The notes beneath the pieces were generated by a model. That model ran no database searches and was not told where the DNA came from. It worked only from the letters and a program-made list of their open reading frames with translations. Positions 37,135-48,894 of a DNA stretch of 64,000 bases are shown here, in pieces. A program made the translations under genes and the position numbers. Origin of the DNA: Telopea speciosissima (Eukaryota > Streptophyta > Magnoliopsida > Proteales > Proteaceae). The stretch is taken from contig NC_057918.1 in the NCBI RefSeq assembly GCF_018873765.1, positions 36,681,871-36,745,870 of the forward strand. The letters run 5' to 3'. Position 1 is the first letter of the stretch. Every line of letters starts with the position of its first letter.

Positions 37135-39501
37135 ATGAGGAAACCCAGTAAAACCCAGAACAGTACCGAACCAGAGATGCTTTCCCAAATGGGGTTCTTC
37201 GGGTTTTCTCGTTCATTTCCACCATGGTTTATGCTTCTGTTATTAATACTGTTAATGGCCACTGGATCTATTGGGTTTGGTTCAATGGGCCCGATCTCTG
37301 CAGCGTTTGGAGAAGATGGTTTTTTTTGTGCGATTGATGCGAGCGGGAAACAAGATGTGGTATGCTGGGAGAGGAACAGTTCCTTAACCTCTGACGCTGC
37401 GTATTTCAGTGCTCTACCTCCCATGGCAGCGCTCACGGGTGGCGAGGGTTTCATGTGTGGCCTTGAAGCGAATACATCTTTTCCCTTTTGTTGGAACTCG
37501 ATCAGCTCAGGTACGGATCTTGTCCCTTTCAACCTCCGAAACACAGGTTACTCCCTCATTGCCGCTGGGAAGAATCATGTCTGTGCCATTAGAGGATCTT
37601 ATTACTCCAATGCCGATTCGGGTCCCGTTGACTGTTGGGAAATGCGACTAAATTCGAATGACACATTGGTTTCCGTCTATAATTCTTCGTTTTTAGATCC
37701 GTCTGTTAATAATCTCGTTTTGAGGAATATCGTTTCTGGGGAAGGTTTTACTTGCGGTGGAGTAAGAGAAGTGGGAATTGTTTGTTGGGGACCCAAAGCC
37801 GCCACCTTGAAGGTGCCGGCAGTGTCTGATACTTTCGTGAGTCTTGCTTCGGGGAGGGATTCTCTGTGTGGGATATCCGGAGTCTCTGGTGAGGTTCAAT
37901 GTTGGGGCGTAACTGATTCGTTCAGTTTTCCTCCGCCTGAAACTCGATTCGTGACTTTAACTGCCGGCGCACGCCATTTCTGCGGGATTAGAGAGATGGA
38001 CCACTCGATCGAGTGTTGGGGGAACTTCGATGCTTCGTCAGTTCCCACAGGTTCTGGGTTCCTGGCCATTGCTTCGTCTGATTACACCACTTGCGGTGTT
38101 AGGGAAGATGAACTCATACTTGATTGCTGGGAGATTCATGGCCCGTCGTCAACGGATTACAGCCCTCCATTGCAGCTGTGCAGTCCAGGTCTTTGTACCG
38201 CCGGTTCCTGTGGAGAAGGGAGTTTTGTTTTCAATGCTAGCATCCTCAATGTGCCCGAAGTAACAAGCTTGTGCGTCAGGAAAGAGTTGAAGATATGCTC
38301 GTCTTGTCGATCCAACTGTTCAGAGGGCTTCTTCCCCTCTAGTTTGTGCAATGAGAATGCCGATCGAGTTTGCACCGCTTGCTCTCTTTGCCAGAATAGT
38401 TCTTGTTGGGATGATTGTGGGCTCCCTGCATCTTCGGAGATGCAGAGCCAGCGGCACCACCAGATGAAATTGATGATCATCAGCATTGGGTCTTCTGTTT
38501 CGGGTCTCATCTTGGTCTTAATTGGGTGCTTTCTGCTCTACCGTGTTATCACATCTAAGAATGAAAACCCACATAGAGGGAAGACCAAATGTATGCCCTG
38601 GTTAAGCAAACCTGTGGAGGAACCAGAGACCAACAATGAACCACCGGCCCCTCTGACCACAGCCTCATCCATTGGAACAACCCAAGTGTTCCGTCTCTCA
38701 GAACTTAAGGATGCTACAAACGGGTTCAAGGAGTTCAATGAGCTTGGCAGGGGAAGCTATGGATTTGTTTACAAAGCAGTCCTCTCAGATGGGCTGCTGC
38801 AGGTTGCAGTCAAGAGGGCCAATGCCGCCACGATAATCCATACAAACAGCCGGGACTTCGAAGCAGAGTTAGAGATCCTCTGCAAGATCCGACATCCCAA
38901 TATTGTTAACTTGTTGGGTTACTGTGTAGAGATGGGGGAGAGGCTGCTTGTCTATGAATTCATGCCCCATGGCACACTTCATGACCATCTTCATGGTGGG
39001 CTCTCACTTCTGAATTGGACCCTCAGGTTGAAGATCTCGATGCAGGCTGCGAAGGGGCTTGAATACCTTCACAAGGATGCTGTACCTCCCATTGTCCACC
39101 GGGATGTCAAGACCTCGAACATTCTCTTGGACTCTGAGTGGACAGCACGAATTGCAGACTTTGGGCTTCTGACCTCTAGTGATAGGGACCTAAATGCAGA
39201 TTTCACAAGTGATGTATACAGCTATGGGATAGTACTCTTGGAGATTCTCAGTGGAAGGAAAGATTACGACAAGGATTTCACTCCTCCGGGCATTGTTGAA
39301 TGGGCAGTGCCCCTAATTAAAAAGGGTAAGGCAGCTGCAGTCATTGATCCGAATGTTGCTCTTCCAAGGAATGTGGAACCCTTGCTTAAACTTGCAGATA
39401 TTGCAGAGCTTGCAGTGAGGGAAGATCCTTCTCAGCGCCCTACTATGTCTGATATGGCTTTGTGTTTGGAGCAACTTGTGAGAAGTGGATTGACCTTTTA
39501 G
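37135..39501 (+). CDS. CRINKLY4-related receptor-like kinase (CCR4-like), intronless
   Basis: The protein is a 788-residue plasma-membrane receptor-like kinase, probably in cell-surface signalling. A hydrophobic signal segment lies at about 31-47. Upstream Met codons at 1, 15 and 19 are all possible starts. The ectodomain has seven Cys-Trp repeats of the crinkly type (CW at 77, 119, 167, 217, 256, 294, 331). A cysteine-rich, TNF-receptor-like region follows (about 349-428). The membrane segment is about 446-471. The kinase domain (about 533-785) has G538-R-G-S-Y-G, K560 in VAVK, HRD 655-657 with N662, and DFG 675-677. Only 15 residues separate DFG from the SDVYSYG aspartate (D693), and no APE motif is seen. 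The frame has no interruption. Similarity to the CCR3/CCR4 group is from memory of the family. Confidence 0.92.
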   Translation: MRKPSKTQNSTEPEMLSQMGFFGFSRSFPPWFMLLLLILLMATGSIGFGSMGPISAAFGEDGFFCAIDASGKQDVVCWERNSSLTSDAAYFSALPPMAALTGGEGFMCGLEANTSFPFCWNSISSGTDLVPFNLRNTGYSLIAAGKNHVCAIRGSYYSNADSGPVDCWEMRLNSNDTLVSVYNSSFLDPSVNNLVLRNIVSGEGFTCGGVREVGIVCWGPKAATLKVPAVSDTFVSLASGRDSLCGISGVSGEVQCWGVTDSFSFPPPETRFVTLTAGARHFCGIREMDHSIECWGNFDASSVPTGSGFLAIASSDYTTCGVREDELILDCWEIHGPSSTDYSPPLQLCSPGLCTAGSCGEGSFVFNASILNVPEVTSLCVRKELKICSSCRSNCSEGFFPSSLCNENADRVCTACSLCQNSSCWDDCGLPASSEMQSQRHHQMKLMIISIGSSVSGLILVLIGCFLLYRVITSKNENPHRGKTKCMPWLSKPVEEPETNNEPPAPLTTASSIGTTQVFRLSELKDATNGFKEFNELGRGSYGFVYKAVLSDGLLQVAVKRANAATIIHTNSRDFEAELEILCKIRHPNIVNLLGYCVEMGERLLVYEFMPHGTLHDHLHGGLSLLNWTLRLKISMQAAKGLEYLHKDAVPPIVHRDVKTSNILLDSEWTARIADFGLLTSSDRDLNADFTSDVYSYGIVLLEILSGRKDYDKDFTPPGIVEWAVPLIKKGKAAAVIDPNVALPRNVEPLLKLADIAELAVREDPSQRPTMSDMALCLEQLVRSGLTF

Positions 39502-39816
39502 TGGTGAAGGTTGATTGATCAAGGGAGAAGACTGAGCCAAAGTAGCTTTTGCAGACTACTCTCCTATACTGTACATTCTTTGTGAACTGGTTTTATATTT
39601 CATTAATTAAATTTTTTTTCTACTTCACGAAGTGAAGCAGGTTGTAATTGTTGCGGCAAGGTTCTGAATCTGTTTTGTGGGTTTTTGCCTTCTTATCTAA
39701 GCATTTCACCAGTAACTCTGTTCTTTCTGGGTATAAGTTCTTCCAGCACAAAGTGATGGGATGGTGAAGTTTCAGAGGAAATGATATCTTCTGTAAGATG
39801 TATTCTCTACTTATTA

Positions 39817-39822
39817 AATAAA
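39817..39822 (+). terminator. Likely polyadenylation signal of the kinase gene
   Basis: AATAAA lies 316 bp after the stop codon (TAG at 39499-39501), in AT-rich sequence. Plant signals are loose, so this is a candidate only. Confidence 0.4.
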
Positions 39823-40689
39823 AGCTTTGCCAACCTTCCCATTGATTTCTCTAGCTATGCTCGTTGCCCTGTATCATAGGAGTTTCTTGTGTTCTTGAAT
39901 CATCACTTTGGCATAAAAAACAACCAGCTACTCAATCCATGATGTTTGAATGCATCTTTGATTGCCTTACTCACCTAGTGTTGGGTGCATGGTAGTTGAT
40001 CCACTGTATTACTTTTCTACTATTATGTGTGTTATAAACACAAGAAGCATCATGGAAAGCTCAGAATGGACCATCTTTACTGGACAACTAATAGGTAGTA
40101 TCAACTTTATTCAATGGCACACTCGCATTCAGTTTGTTACTGGCAAACCCTCGTACCTGTGAATCCCACTAGTAATACAAAATATTTTGGGTGCATAGAA
40201 GTCACAGCAGTCTACATTAGAGATGTTATCGTATTTCATAGATTTACAGCTGAAAATGAACCAGTAGGACAATATGGCAAGTTGGCAAATCTGCGATGTA
40301 TCACATGTATTTGCTCAAAACTGTTTCTACGTAATATAAATAACCAGGTTGCCTAGGTGTATAACTAATTGGGGTTTTGACAGTTTTGTTTGCTCATTTT
40401 ATAAGTAAAGTAGCTAAATGGAGAAGAGGGGGGGGGGGGGGGGGGTCGCAGTTTTAGTGAATAGACCAGACATGGGTCCCAACTGTGCAATGCTTTGAAA
40501 ACCTGTTAATGCTTTGGCTTTGCCTTAAGTTTGCCAAATATAATTTTTTACACTCCTATGCTAAACTTCTTGCTAATACTTTTGTTTTAATCGTTCTCAT
40601 TACATGAGCAAAATGGGGCTGCTAATTCTTTATTTCCAATAATAACATAACTGATAACTTAGCTGTCATAAACTGTGCTTCTTCTTAAT
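39823..40689. other. Intergenic spacer, with G18 run
   Basis: No gene is recognised. A homopolymer of about 18 G lies at about 40428-40445. ORFs at 39962-40356 have no features of a real protein. Confidence 0.5.
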
Positions 40690-41190
40690 CTGTTTCCCAA
40701 AAGTCAGACCCTCAAAGGGAACTTATGAACTTAAGCTAAGCTTAAGTCTCACAGTGTGTAGTTTGCTTGATAGGAACACTGCTGATTTTTCAGTCAAGGG
40801 CTGCTGATAGCGTTTCCATGGAATAATATTGCTGAGCTCGGAGTTACCTAGAATGAACTCTATAAAGCCCAAGCTCTCATCTTCCTGTAAATAGGGAAAT
40901 ACCCATATCTCTATGTTAGAATCGCAGGTTCGATTCGGTAGAAGCGAATTCAAATTGTTGAACAACTGATGGGAAACCATTCAAATCTCATAACAAAGCT
41001 TAGGGTTTTGATCGTTACCTGAAACTTCACAAGCGCAAAGCCTCCACGCGATGTTGATTAGCCCTTTCTAAATTAGTCCCACGCACATGTACAACTTTAC
41101 GTTCCCTTGAATGCAAGCTCTTCCACAATCAATTGGGTTTTCGCCAAAACCCTGATCACAGACTGATAGAGAAGGAGACTGGGGAAGATG
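40690..41190 (-). other. Possible 5' exon/leader of an unknown gene (minus strand)
   Basis: On the minus strand, AAGTTTCAG|GTAACG near 41020 looks like a splice donor after an exon-like stretch. An 85-codon ORF at 40980-40723 follows, containing TTTACAG|GAAGATGAG, an acceptor-like site. The pattern could be the start of a gene whose rest was lost or lies in longer introns. No domain is recognised and no downstream exon was found. Confidence 0.2.
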
Positions 41191-41479
41191 GAAAACCTCA
41201 ACAATATAATGAGAGCTTGCACCAAGGTTTTTCATAACATATCTATATATAATGTTAAAACCTTAGTACTAAGTGATGAAGTAATTACCAAATTACCCCT
41301 AATCTTTCCTAGTAGGAATCGAACCGAATTCTTTTTCCAACTCTCTAGGCAACAAGATATTTTTACTAGAGTCGACCAAATCCTTGAGTCAAAGCCAATG
41401 CAGGAATATCCCTTCACTCTCCCACTCTTTGCATTCTGACCTTCTTCTGATCATCTTCTCCTCCTGTAATTGCCATGGA
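41188..41479. other. Spacer before the second LINE
   Basis: An 83-codon + ORF (41188-41439) has no recognisable features. It may be chance. Confidence 0.35.
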
Positions 41480-43006
41480 GTCCAAGCTGATGTCAGTTAA
41501 TTTTTGGTTTGACAGGTGTTGGATGATTTATCAATTGTGGAGAGATCAAAACTAAACCCTTTGCTGTTTAGAGTGTTTCAATCTCGTCTCTGATTACATT
41601 GTGAGAGGTATTTGGCGATTCCCTCAAGCTCGATCTCCTTTTCTTGTGAGAGTTTTGATGAGATTTCAAGGGTTCACCTGCCTATTGTTCCTTTTGATGA
41701 TGTGTGTTCTTGGTCTCTCATCTCTTCAGGTGCTTTTTAGGTTCACTCTGCCTAGGAGGACTTGCGTGGGAAAGGTACTTTAGTTCCTTGGTGGTCTATG
41801 GTTTGGAAAAATTTTCTTCAGCCTCGTCAATCTATCTTCGCATGGAAACTCTTCCATGAGAAACTTCTCACAGATGATAAGGTAGTTGCAAGAAGGGTAC
41901 CTATTACCTCTCGGTGTGACCTATGTTACTGTGCAACAGAGACCTTTCTACATATTGTGCTGGAGTGCAGATTTTCAATTTTAAATTGGAGGTCTTTCTG
42001 TTCCTTCTTTGGTGTCAACTAGCATAACCATGTTCCTCTTCAAGAGCTGAGCACTTGGTGGAAGAGGAAATCCAGCTCCATCTCCTTTAAGGACGCTTGG
42101 TTTGCAGGCATGGCTTTGATTCCAGATTTTATATGGAGGGATGCAACATAAGACGGTTCGAAGGCAAGAAAAAATCATCCTATCTGGTTTGGAATTTAAT
42201 TAGAAGAGAACTTTGTGGTATTTCTTCTCTTTTTCCGCAACCGTCCATGTCTGTAAACAACCTGGTGCAGGCTAGAAGATTGGGTTTTTGTTTCCAACCT
42301 AGCAGATCACCGGAGTTATTGGAGGTTATCTAGTCTCCTCCGCTTCCAGGTTTGTTTAAACTTAATGTGGACGGCTGTTTGCTGGGTAATCCGGGAAGAG
42401 TAGGCGATGGAGGGATGATTCAAGATGAGATGGCTAGAGTGATTTTATGTTTCAAGAGTTTTTTTGGAGTAAAAATGAATTTCAAAGCTGGATTTTGGGC
42501 AATTATATTAGGTGTGGAGGATGCGCGTTCTCTCAATATATCAGGAAATTATGGATTGAGTATGATTCTGCTTCAGTTTCGACTCTCATTACTAGGAATT
42601 TTGCTCCTTGTTATGTAAAGAAGAATTGGTTTGGGCTTCATTCGTATCTCTCGACTATTGAATGGAAGGTGTCTCATTGCTTCAGGGAGACTAACTCAGT
42701 GGCTAACTACTTAGCTAGATCGACAGCCAGATTGATGTACTCATCCATTAATATGTCTTTACCTCCCCTATTCAAGAAGAATTTGTCATATATTGACGCA
42801 CAATGAACATTGAGATTCCGTTTTATCTTGAGATAAAGTTGTTTTTTTTTCCAGTAATCTGATTGTCCCTGTCATTGATGGCAATGCCGAAGGTGATAAG
42901 GGCTTTCTTGGTTAGTGTCTATGTTTGTTTTGATTCTTTAATTTTGTCTATGTATCCTAATTTTCCTCTATATTTAATACAAATGATCTTTAGTGAAAAA
43001 AAAGGG
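41480..43006 (+). pseudogene. L1-type LINE ORF2 3' fragment with RNase H and 3' end
   Basis: It reads in changing + frames as the end of a plant LINE. The order is VNFWFDRC (41490s), a zf-RVT region WSMVWKNFLQPRQSIFAWKL ... CDLCYCATETFLHIVLEC (about 41790-41970), then RNase H with FKLNVDGCLLGNPGR (about 42355), IEYDSASVSTLITR (about 42560) and FRETNSVANYLARSTA (about 42680). These last motifs match the RNase H fused to plant L1 ORF2. Stops at the joins and at least one frame change inside RNase H show decay. An A8 run near 43000 marks the 3' end. The 5' part of the LINE is missing, as is usual for truncated insertions. Confidence 0.85.
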
Positions 43007-44413
43007 TTTTGGATTTGTACATACTAGTTAGGGTGGAACGAATTTCCATGACAACATACAGTTTGTTATACCTGTGACCCAATCTGTACTTATGATATTT
43101 GTGTGCGTGTTGTAGTGTAGTTTGGACAACCTTTCGGAGTCTCGAAGGAAGACTTTGACTAGGTAAGGTTTAGACTTAGACTTTGTAACTAAATCTTGCA
43201 TGATTGGTTCTTGACCATTTTCTTAGCTTGTATGTGCATTAAGTATACTCTTTCATGCCCTCCTTTCATGTACAAACAACCCCTATTAAAACCCCTCTCA
43301 ACCCCTACCTAAATATCCTTGAAGTAGGCGAGATCATTGGAGTCAATTCGATTCTAGTTTGTTGTCATTGCTTAACATCTAGATTCAAACATAATTTCGA
43401 GGGCCTTCTCTTTTAATCTGATCAAAGGTTTCTTCATGAAAAATGTAGCCTTTTAAGTCTAGTTTAAAACGCATTTTGAATCATGTCATTTCGTTATGTA
43501 TTGACCGAGTTATGACCGAAACTATGGGCATAGGTCAAACCCTATGGATGATACATCATGTAAGCTGGCAGACAATGCATCATCCGCCCAGTGTAAAAAA
43601 CCTTCACTGTGAATGTTATTTTGGATTGGTTCCATCTTGCCTCAGCCTAGGGCTTAGCCTTTAGTTATTTTAGACTATTTGTGACCCTTGTGGCCTAAAT
43701 TTATTTGGCCAAAAACATGTCTTAACATGTCTTAAACCCATTTTGGACCTTGAAACCAATCTCAGCCAAACAAGTCCTTAGATCCTTAGCTAAACAATAT
43801 CAAAACCCTTTCCTCTCCTCATTTCTCTCTTTCTAACACCTACGAGAGGAGAGAAAACGTAGGAGACTGAAATAGAAGGAAGAAGGAGAAGAAGATGGTG
43901 GAGTGACTCAATTGCTGTCCCAACTTCATTTCTAAGCCAACCTTGAGCTCTACTCTCATTCCAGCACCTTAGGAGCTCACCCTAGCCAAGGAGCTCGTGG
44001 AGGAGAAGAAGATTGAGCCACTCCAAGCTCAAGAACACCTCCTTCAACTACTTCCATCGATCTTCATTGTAAGCAGCCCCTTCCTCACTTTGATTCCATT
44101 GATTCTTACTTGATTTCTCTTGGAGATTGCTTACTTAGATCCCAAACCATGGGGCTTCTTGCTCCAAGTGCTTTGATCCCTTCTATTTGATGTTAAAGAC
44201 ATCAACTATTGACCTAGAATCACCCATCCATAGTCCCATGGCTTAATTGCCATGAAACCCTCTTGAAGAACCTCCAATTTGAGGGTTCTTGATGTTGGAA
44301 CTTATCCAATCTTTAGCCAAATCATAGGGCTTCTTGTTCTAATGTACTTAAACCTTCTATTTAGTATTATTGATGTTAATTAATGACCCCAATTGAGGGA
44401 TTCCCAACCCCAT

Positions 44414-46526
44414 TGTAATACCTGTGCCCAAAATATAAGGGTAATTCAGACTTTTCACCTTATGTGCAGAAACTGTACCAGTGGACCAGTGAAGGATGGA
44501 ATCTTGGTCCTTAGCATACACACTTGAGGTAAGAACCTTGCTAGTATGTTTAAAGTGTAAGTTCTTGGTAGGCATACTTGTAACTTCACCTGTACATTGG
44601 TTATAGGCAATTTTTATTTAAATATATTTATTTGTAGGCCTATTAATATCTAAACTATTTGGCCTGGTGGTTAAGACTAGGGACGTAATTAAAGTGGTCT
44701 AAGGATCAAATCTTGTGTGAAGCATTTAAAGAGGGGATTTTATTCTTTTACTTTGAACAGCATGGTGAGTCCCACTTACAAACTACTAGTGAGAGAAAAG
44801 GAGAAAAAATCCACGTTTGAGGAGGGATGAGTGTGCTCCACAGCTTGGAGGTTTCTACCCGAGGGAAATAAGGAGATAGGAAAGAAAGGGGGAGAGAGAG
44901 AGGGATCATGAGATAAATACAAAGAAAGAGAAATTGAGTTGCAATAGGAAAGAGTGGGAGAAAGTGGTGAAAGGAGAAAAGAGAGAAGGAAAAAGAAAAA
45001 GGAGAAAGGAAGGAGGGAAAAACTTCATACCTTATCCTTTGCTCAAGCTTGGGAAGACAAGGCCTTGTATCTAAAGGTTCGATTGTTTATTTTGGTTCAA
45101 GAGCTGTAAGTAAACATCATACTTCAATTCCTGTATTTTTCCACCTCTCCAACTAGGATTTTCAACTTGATCTTAATCCTCCTATCGATGTTGATTTTAG
45201 TTAACCTATAATCTAATTCCTTAATTCATTAATGCTGATTTTTGCTTAATCTATGATCTAATTCCTTAATCCATCAATGCTGATTTTTGCTTAATCTATT
45301 ATGTAATTCTTAATCATATCAATGCTGATTTTTTGATTAATCTATGATCAAATTCTTAATTATATCAATGCTGATTTTTATCTGATCTATGATCAAATTT
45401 TTAATCCTATCAATGCTGAATTTATTTGATCTATGATCCTACTCTCTTATTGATCCTTGTTATATGTTGATTTACCAAGATCCTTTAAATCAAAGCATGA
45501 AGGATATTTCAATACCATAATTTTCCTAGCATGAAATTCAATTGAGGTTTTGACAATATGCATGATATTTTAAGAGATGAAAATAATGTTTTCACATGGA
45601 TTTTTATATTGATACAAGTCTTCCTATGACTATGTAATTTTAAAGAATTATGTGGTATCTATCGGAATGGGTAATGTCATATTGTTTAACGCTGTATCAC
45701 GTTATAGGCTGTATTATGTTACGGGGCAATATGTCACACTCTCGTAGGTTGTACCAAAAATATTTTAAAAGAAAGGTTTAGAATGAAATCTGAATGTGGT
45801 AAAAGGTTGTATTACGTTATAAGCCGTATCACGTTACGGGACCATAATTCAGATTGTTCTTTTTATTTTTATTTTTATTTTCTTTGTGTTGAATTAATAC
45901 TGTTAAAGGCTGGAATTGAAATGGGTTATTTTTAGATAACGTATGCATGGCATGACATGAAACTGTTCCTTGTCTCTATTCGATTTGTTGTCTTAAATCC
46001 TGATTTACTCTTGACTATTGACTTTTGTTTCATGACCCTTGATTTAATACTTGAAGGGTTGTATGATGTGTACTTGCTAAGCTTTTTCCCAAAAGCTTAC
46101 CCCTTTATATGATTTCAGATGGTGTGCCTATAGAAATCGAACCTGAAACTCTTACTTGGTGGATGGGCGAGTGGAGAAGAGGAGCCTCGTAAAGACATTG
46201 ATGGACCCTTTATATTTGCTGTTAGAGAATATTAGGGACTGTTATCAGTTTAGAACCTTTTAGAATTAATGTTCTATTTTGAGACTTTATGGAAGAATTT
46301 TTATTAAGGTTTTACTTTAAGTTTTGGAGATGATTGTAATAGGTTAGTTTGATGGTTTGAATAAGATTTTCGCTGAATATCTCTGAAAAATGGTTACTAG
46401 TGATGATTTTATGAGAAATCATTTTTTTTACCACACGTGTGATTAAATCCGGTTCATTACCCTTAAACGTGTCGATCCTTGAACCGTTAACAACCTAACT
46501 CCCAAACCGAAAGACAGGGTGTTATA
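44414..46526 (+). repeat. Gypsy 2 5' LTR, 2113 bp
   Basis: It is uninterrupted, starts TGTAATACCTGTGCCC and ends GGGTGTTATA. It has an internal array of about five units of about 60 bp (AATGCTGATTTTTGCTTAATC type) at about 45180-45430. GTATCACGTTA- and GTTACGGG-type words recur at 45690-45850. Both features are repeated in the right LTR. Confidence 0.93.
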
Positions 46527-46529
46527 TAG

Positions 46530-46542
46530 TGGTATCAGAGCC
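46530..46542 (+). other. Gypsy 2 primer-binding site (iMet tRNA)
   Basis: TGGTATCAGAGCC lies 3 nt after the 5' LTR and matches the usual plant iMet primer site exactly. Confidence 0.93.
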
Positions 46543-47465
46543 GAAAATGTTTAGGTTGGACTCTAAACTAGAAATGTGAACCTAGGACAGTGATTTGGAA
46601 CCTAGAAGAACTTAGAAAACTCAAATTTTGGAATTTGAAACTTAGCAGAATTTTCTACAGTGGACAGAACAGTAGACCGAATTTGAGCATGAGATTTGAT
46701 AGACTTAGAAGTGGGTTTTTGATCCAAAAATTTTACTGAAGATAGTTCCTTATGTGTGGAGGATTTCCACCAAATTTAGTTTAAAAAAAAGATGATTTGA
46801 TAGGTCAAATAATTATTGGAATCCGGATGGTACTATTACAATAAAAATCTGGAACCCGAGAAAGAATGCAACAGAGGGGATACTTCCTGATCGAATTTTA
46901 AATTGAAGATTTTACAAGAGAAACCCCTATGTGTCCTTTGGACACTAATTTGGGTCAAAATAGACACCAGAAGTGCATTCTAAAAATAAAACTCCATAGC
47001 TAGTCAGAAACCAGTGACAGTAAAGACACTGTTGTTGCATAAAATGAAAGCCTGATCTAGAGACATTATCTTAATGTGATTTTAGACTATGATAAACTTT
47101 AATGAAGTAGATTTCGAGAAAAAATTACTTCCTTAGACACGGGGTTTGGGAGACCCACTTTTTGATTTTTACGAATTGTGGGCCTGTTTCTGTTGAAATA
47201 GAGACACTGAAATAGAATAATTTGAAAACCAAACTTAGAGACTTCCCCCTGATCTGATTTTTTGGATATTATAAAACTCTAAGTTAATTTTCATTATAAA
47301 TTGGTTTCAATTAACCTAGAGTTCTAGAAATTTAAATCCATAATTTTTACCTTAAGCGGACAAAATTGGAGGAAGCAGAATTTAAAAAAAAAAAAATGAG
47401 TTGCAACCTTGGGGTAGTGAGTTTGTTGATTTCCTTTTGTTGTGTCCCTTGTTTTGGTAGGTACC
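46543..47465 (+). other. Gypsy 2 untranslated leader
   Basis: Noncoding sequence between the primer site and the gag ATG, with a T/A-rich run ending in A12 at about 47384-47395. Confidence 0.7.
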
Positions 47466-48770
47466 ATGCCTCCTCATAGATCTGATCGTCGTGGTAGGGG
47501 TCGACCACGAGGTGAGTATACGCCACCACCACCCACTGATGGGAATCCACCCAATGATGAAAATCCTCCACCACCACTAATTGGGAATTTACCGCCACCA
47601 CCACCGTTGGCAGCTGGAGTGATGCCTCAAGCTTTTATGGGGATGTTTGCGTCTTTTATGAACTTTGTGCAGACCCAAGCTACTGCTGGACAACAACAAC
47701 AGGCTGCTAGTGGAGCAAATAATGGTAATAATGGGGGAAACTAGGGAGGTCAATTTAATAATCACCTAGCAGGAAGAGACGATCAGGCCAGAATGTTGGA
47801 ATGGTTCAAGAAACTTGGGCCACCAAACTTTAAAGGGGTTGGCACTGACACACTTTGGCCCGCCAGATGGATCCAAGAGTTGGAAAAAAATTTTACTGCT
47901 CTGGGTTGTACCGACCAACAAAAGGTCTTTTGTGCCACATTCATGTTGCAAGATGGGGCCCATTCCTGGTGGATGGCACATAAACAAATTTTAGAAGCTG
48001 TTGATCCCATAATCACATGGGTACGATTTGTGGGAGCTTTTTATAAAAGCTACTTCCCTAACAGTGTGAAAGTAGCAAAGGAAGCTGAATTCTTACAATT
48101 AACTCAGGGGTTAGACACTGTTATGACTTATAAGAAGAAATTTGAAGACTTGAGCATGTTCGCCCCAGAACAGGTTGACACTGAAGAAAAGAAAGTCAGA
48201 AGGTTCTTGGGAGGCATCAATACAGTGCTAAGAGGGCCAATTTCCATCTTCAACCTCACTTCCTATGCAGAACTGATAGAGAAGGCTTTGACATTGGAAG
48301 AAAACTGGAAGGGGAACATAATCGATACTTCTGGAAAGGGAAAGAGGCCACTAGAATTTCAAGCTGCCAAAAATACTCAGCCTCATAAATTTGTAAAAAC
48401 TCAAGATACTCCAAGAACTCAGGAAGCACCAGCTGAATTGGAACCTTGCCGCATTTGTGGAAGATCTCATGGAGGACCATGTAGATACGCTGGTATCATC
48501 TGTTACAGCTGTGGACAAAAGGGTCATCATTCTAAGGTCTACCCTACCCCAAGACAGTTCCCTGCACCTACTAGATCACATCAGACATCACCACAGGGTT
48601 AGCCTTCTGGTCTGCCTCCATGTCCTCCATGCTAGAGACAGAGATCGCAGGGCACACCGCAGGTACAACAACGCAATCAACCTGCACCTGAAAGTTCAAC
48701 ACCTAAGGCACAGTCTTTGCTCTCTCGACTGAGGAAGTGGAACAAGCCAACGACGTGGTGACATGTATTT
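47466..48770 (+). pseudogene. Gypsy 2 gag
   Basis: The ATG at 47466 (MPPHRSDRR) opens a proline-rich N-terminus. A TAG at 47742-47744 interrupts the frame, which then continues unshifted with FKKLGPPNFKGVGTD, WIQELEKNF, the retro-gag helical region and a zinc knuckle CYSCGQKGHHSKVYP. The last Cys of the knuckle is changed, since related proteins read CP where this has YP. A TAG at 48600-48602 and a frame change near 48720 follow. This protein would form the virus-like particle. Confidence 0.88.
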
Positions 48771-48866
48771 TTGGTTTCATAAATTTAAAGTGTTTTGATG
48801 AATTATTAAAGATGTTATACCCTTAGAGGAAAACCAAAACTCACACAAAAAAAAAACCTACGCAGG
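48771..48866. other. Noncoding insert-like segment between gag and protease
   Basis: This segment shows no similarity to gag or protease, where relatives are continuous. It is AT-rich, ends in an A10 run and an ACGCAG. It may be a small insertion or a decayed piece. Confidence 0.4.
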
Positions 48867-48894
48867 TACTTTAAATGTTGCTTCTCTACCTACT

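Noticed and set aside
37020..37544. 174-codon ORF on the minus strand opposite the kinase start
   Set aside because: It is antisense to the kinase signal and ectodomain coding sequence and has no family features; the + frame is clearly the real one.
38157..38510. 117-codon minus ORF within the kinase gene
   Set aside because: Antisense shadow of the cysteine-rich ectodomain.
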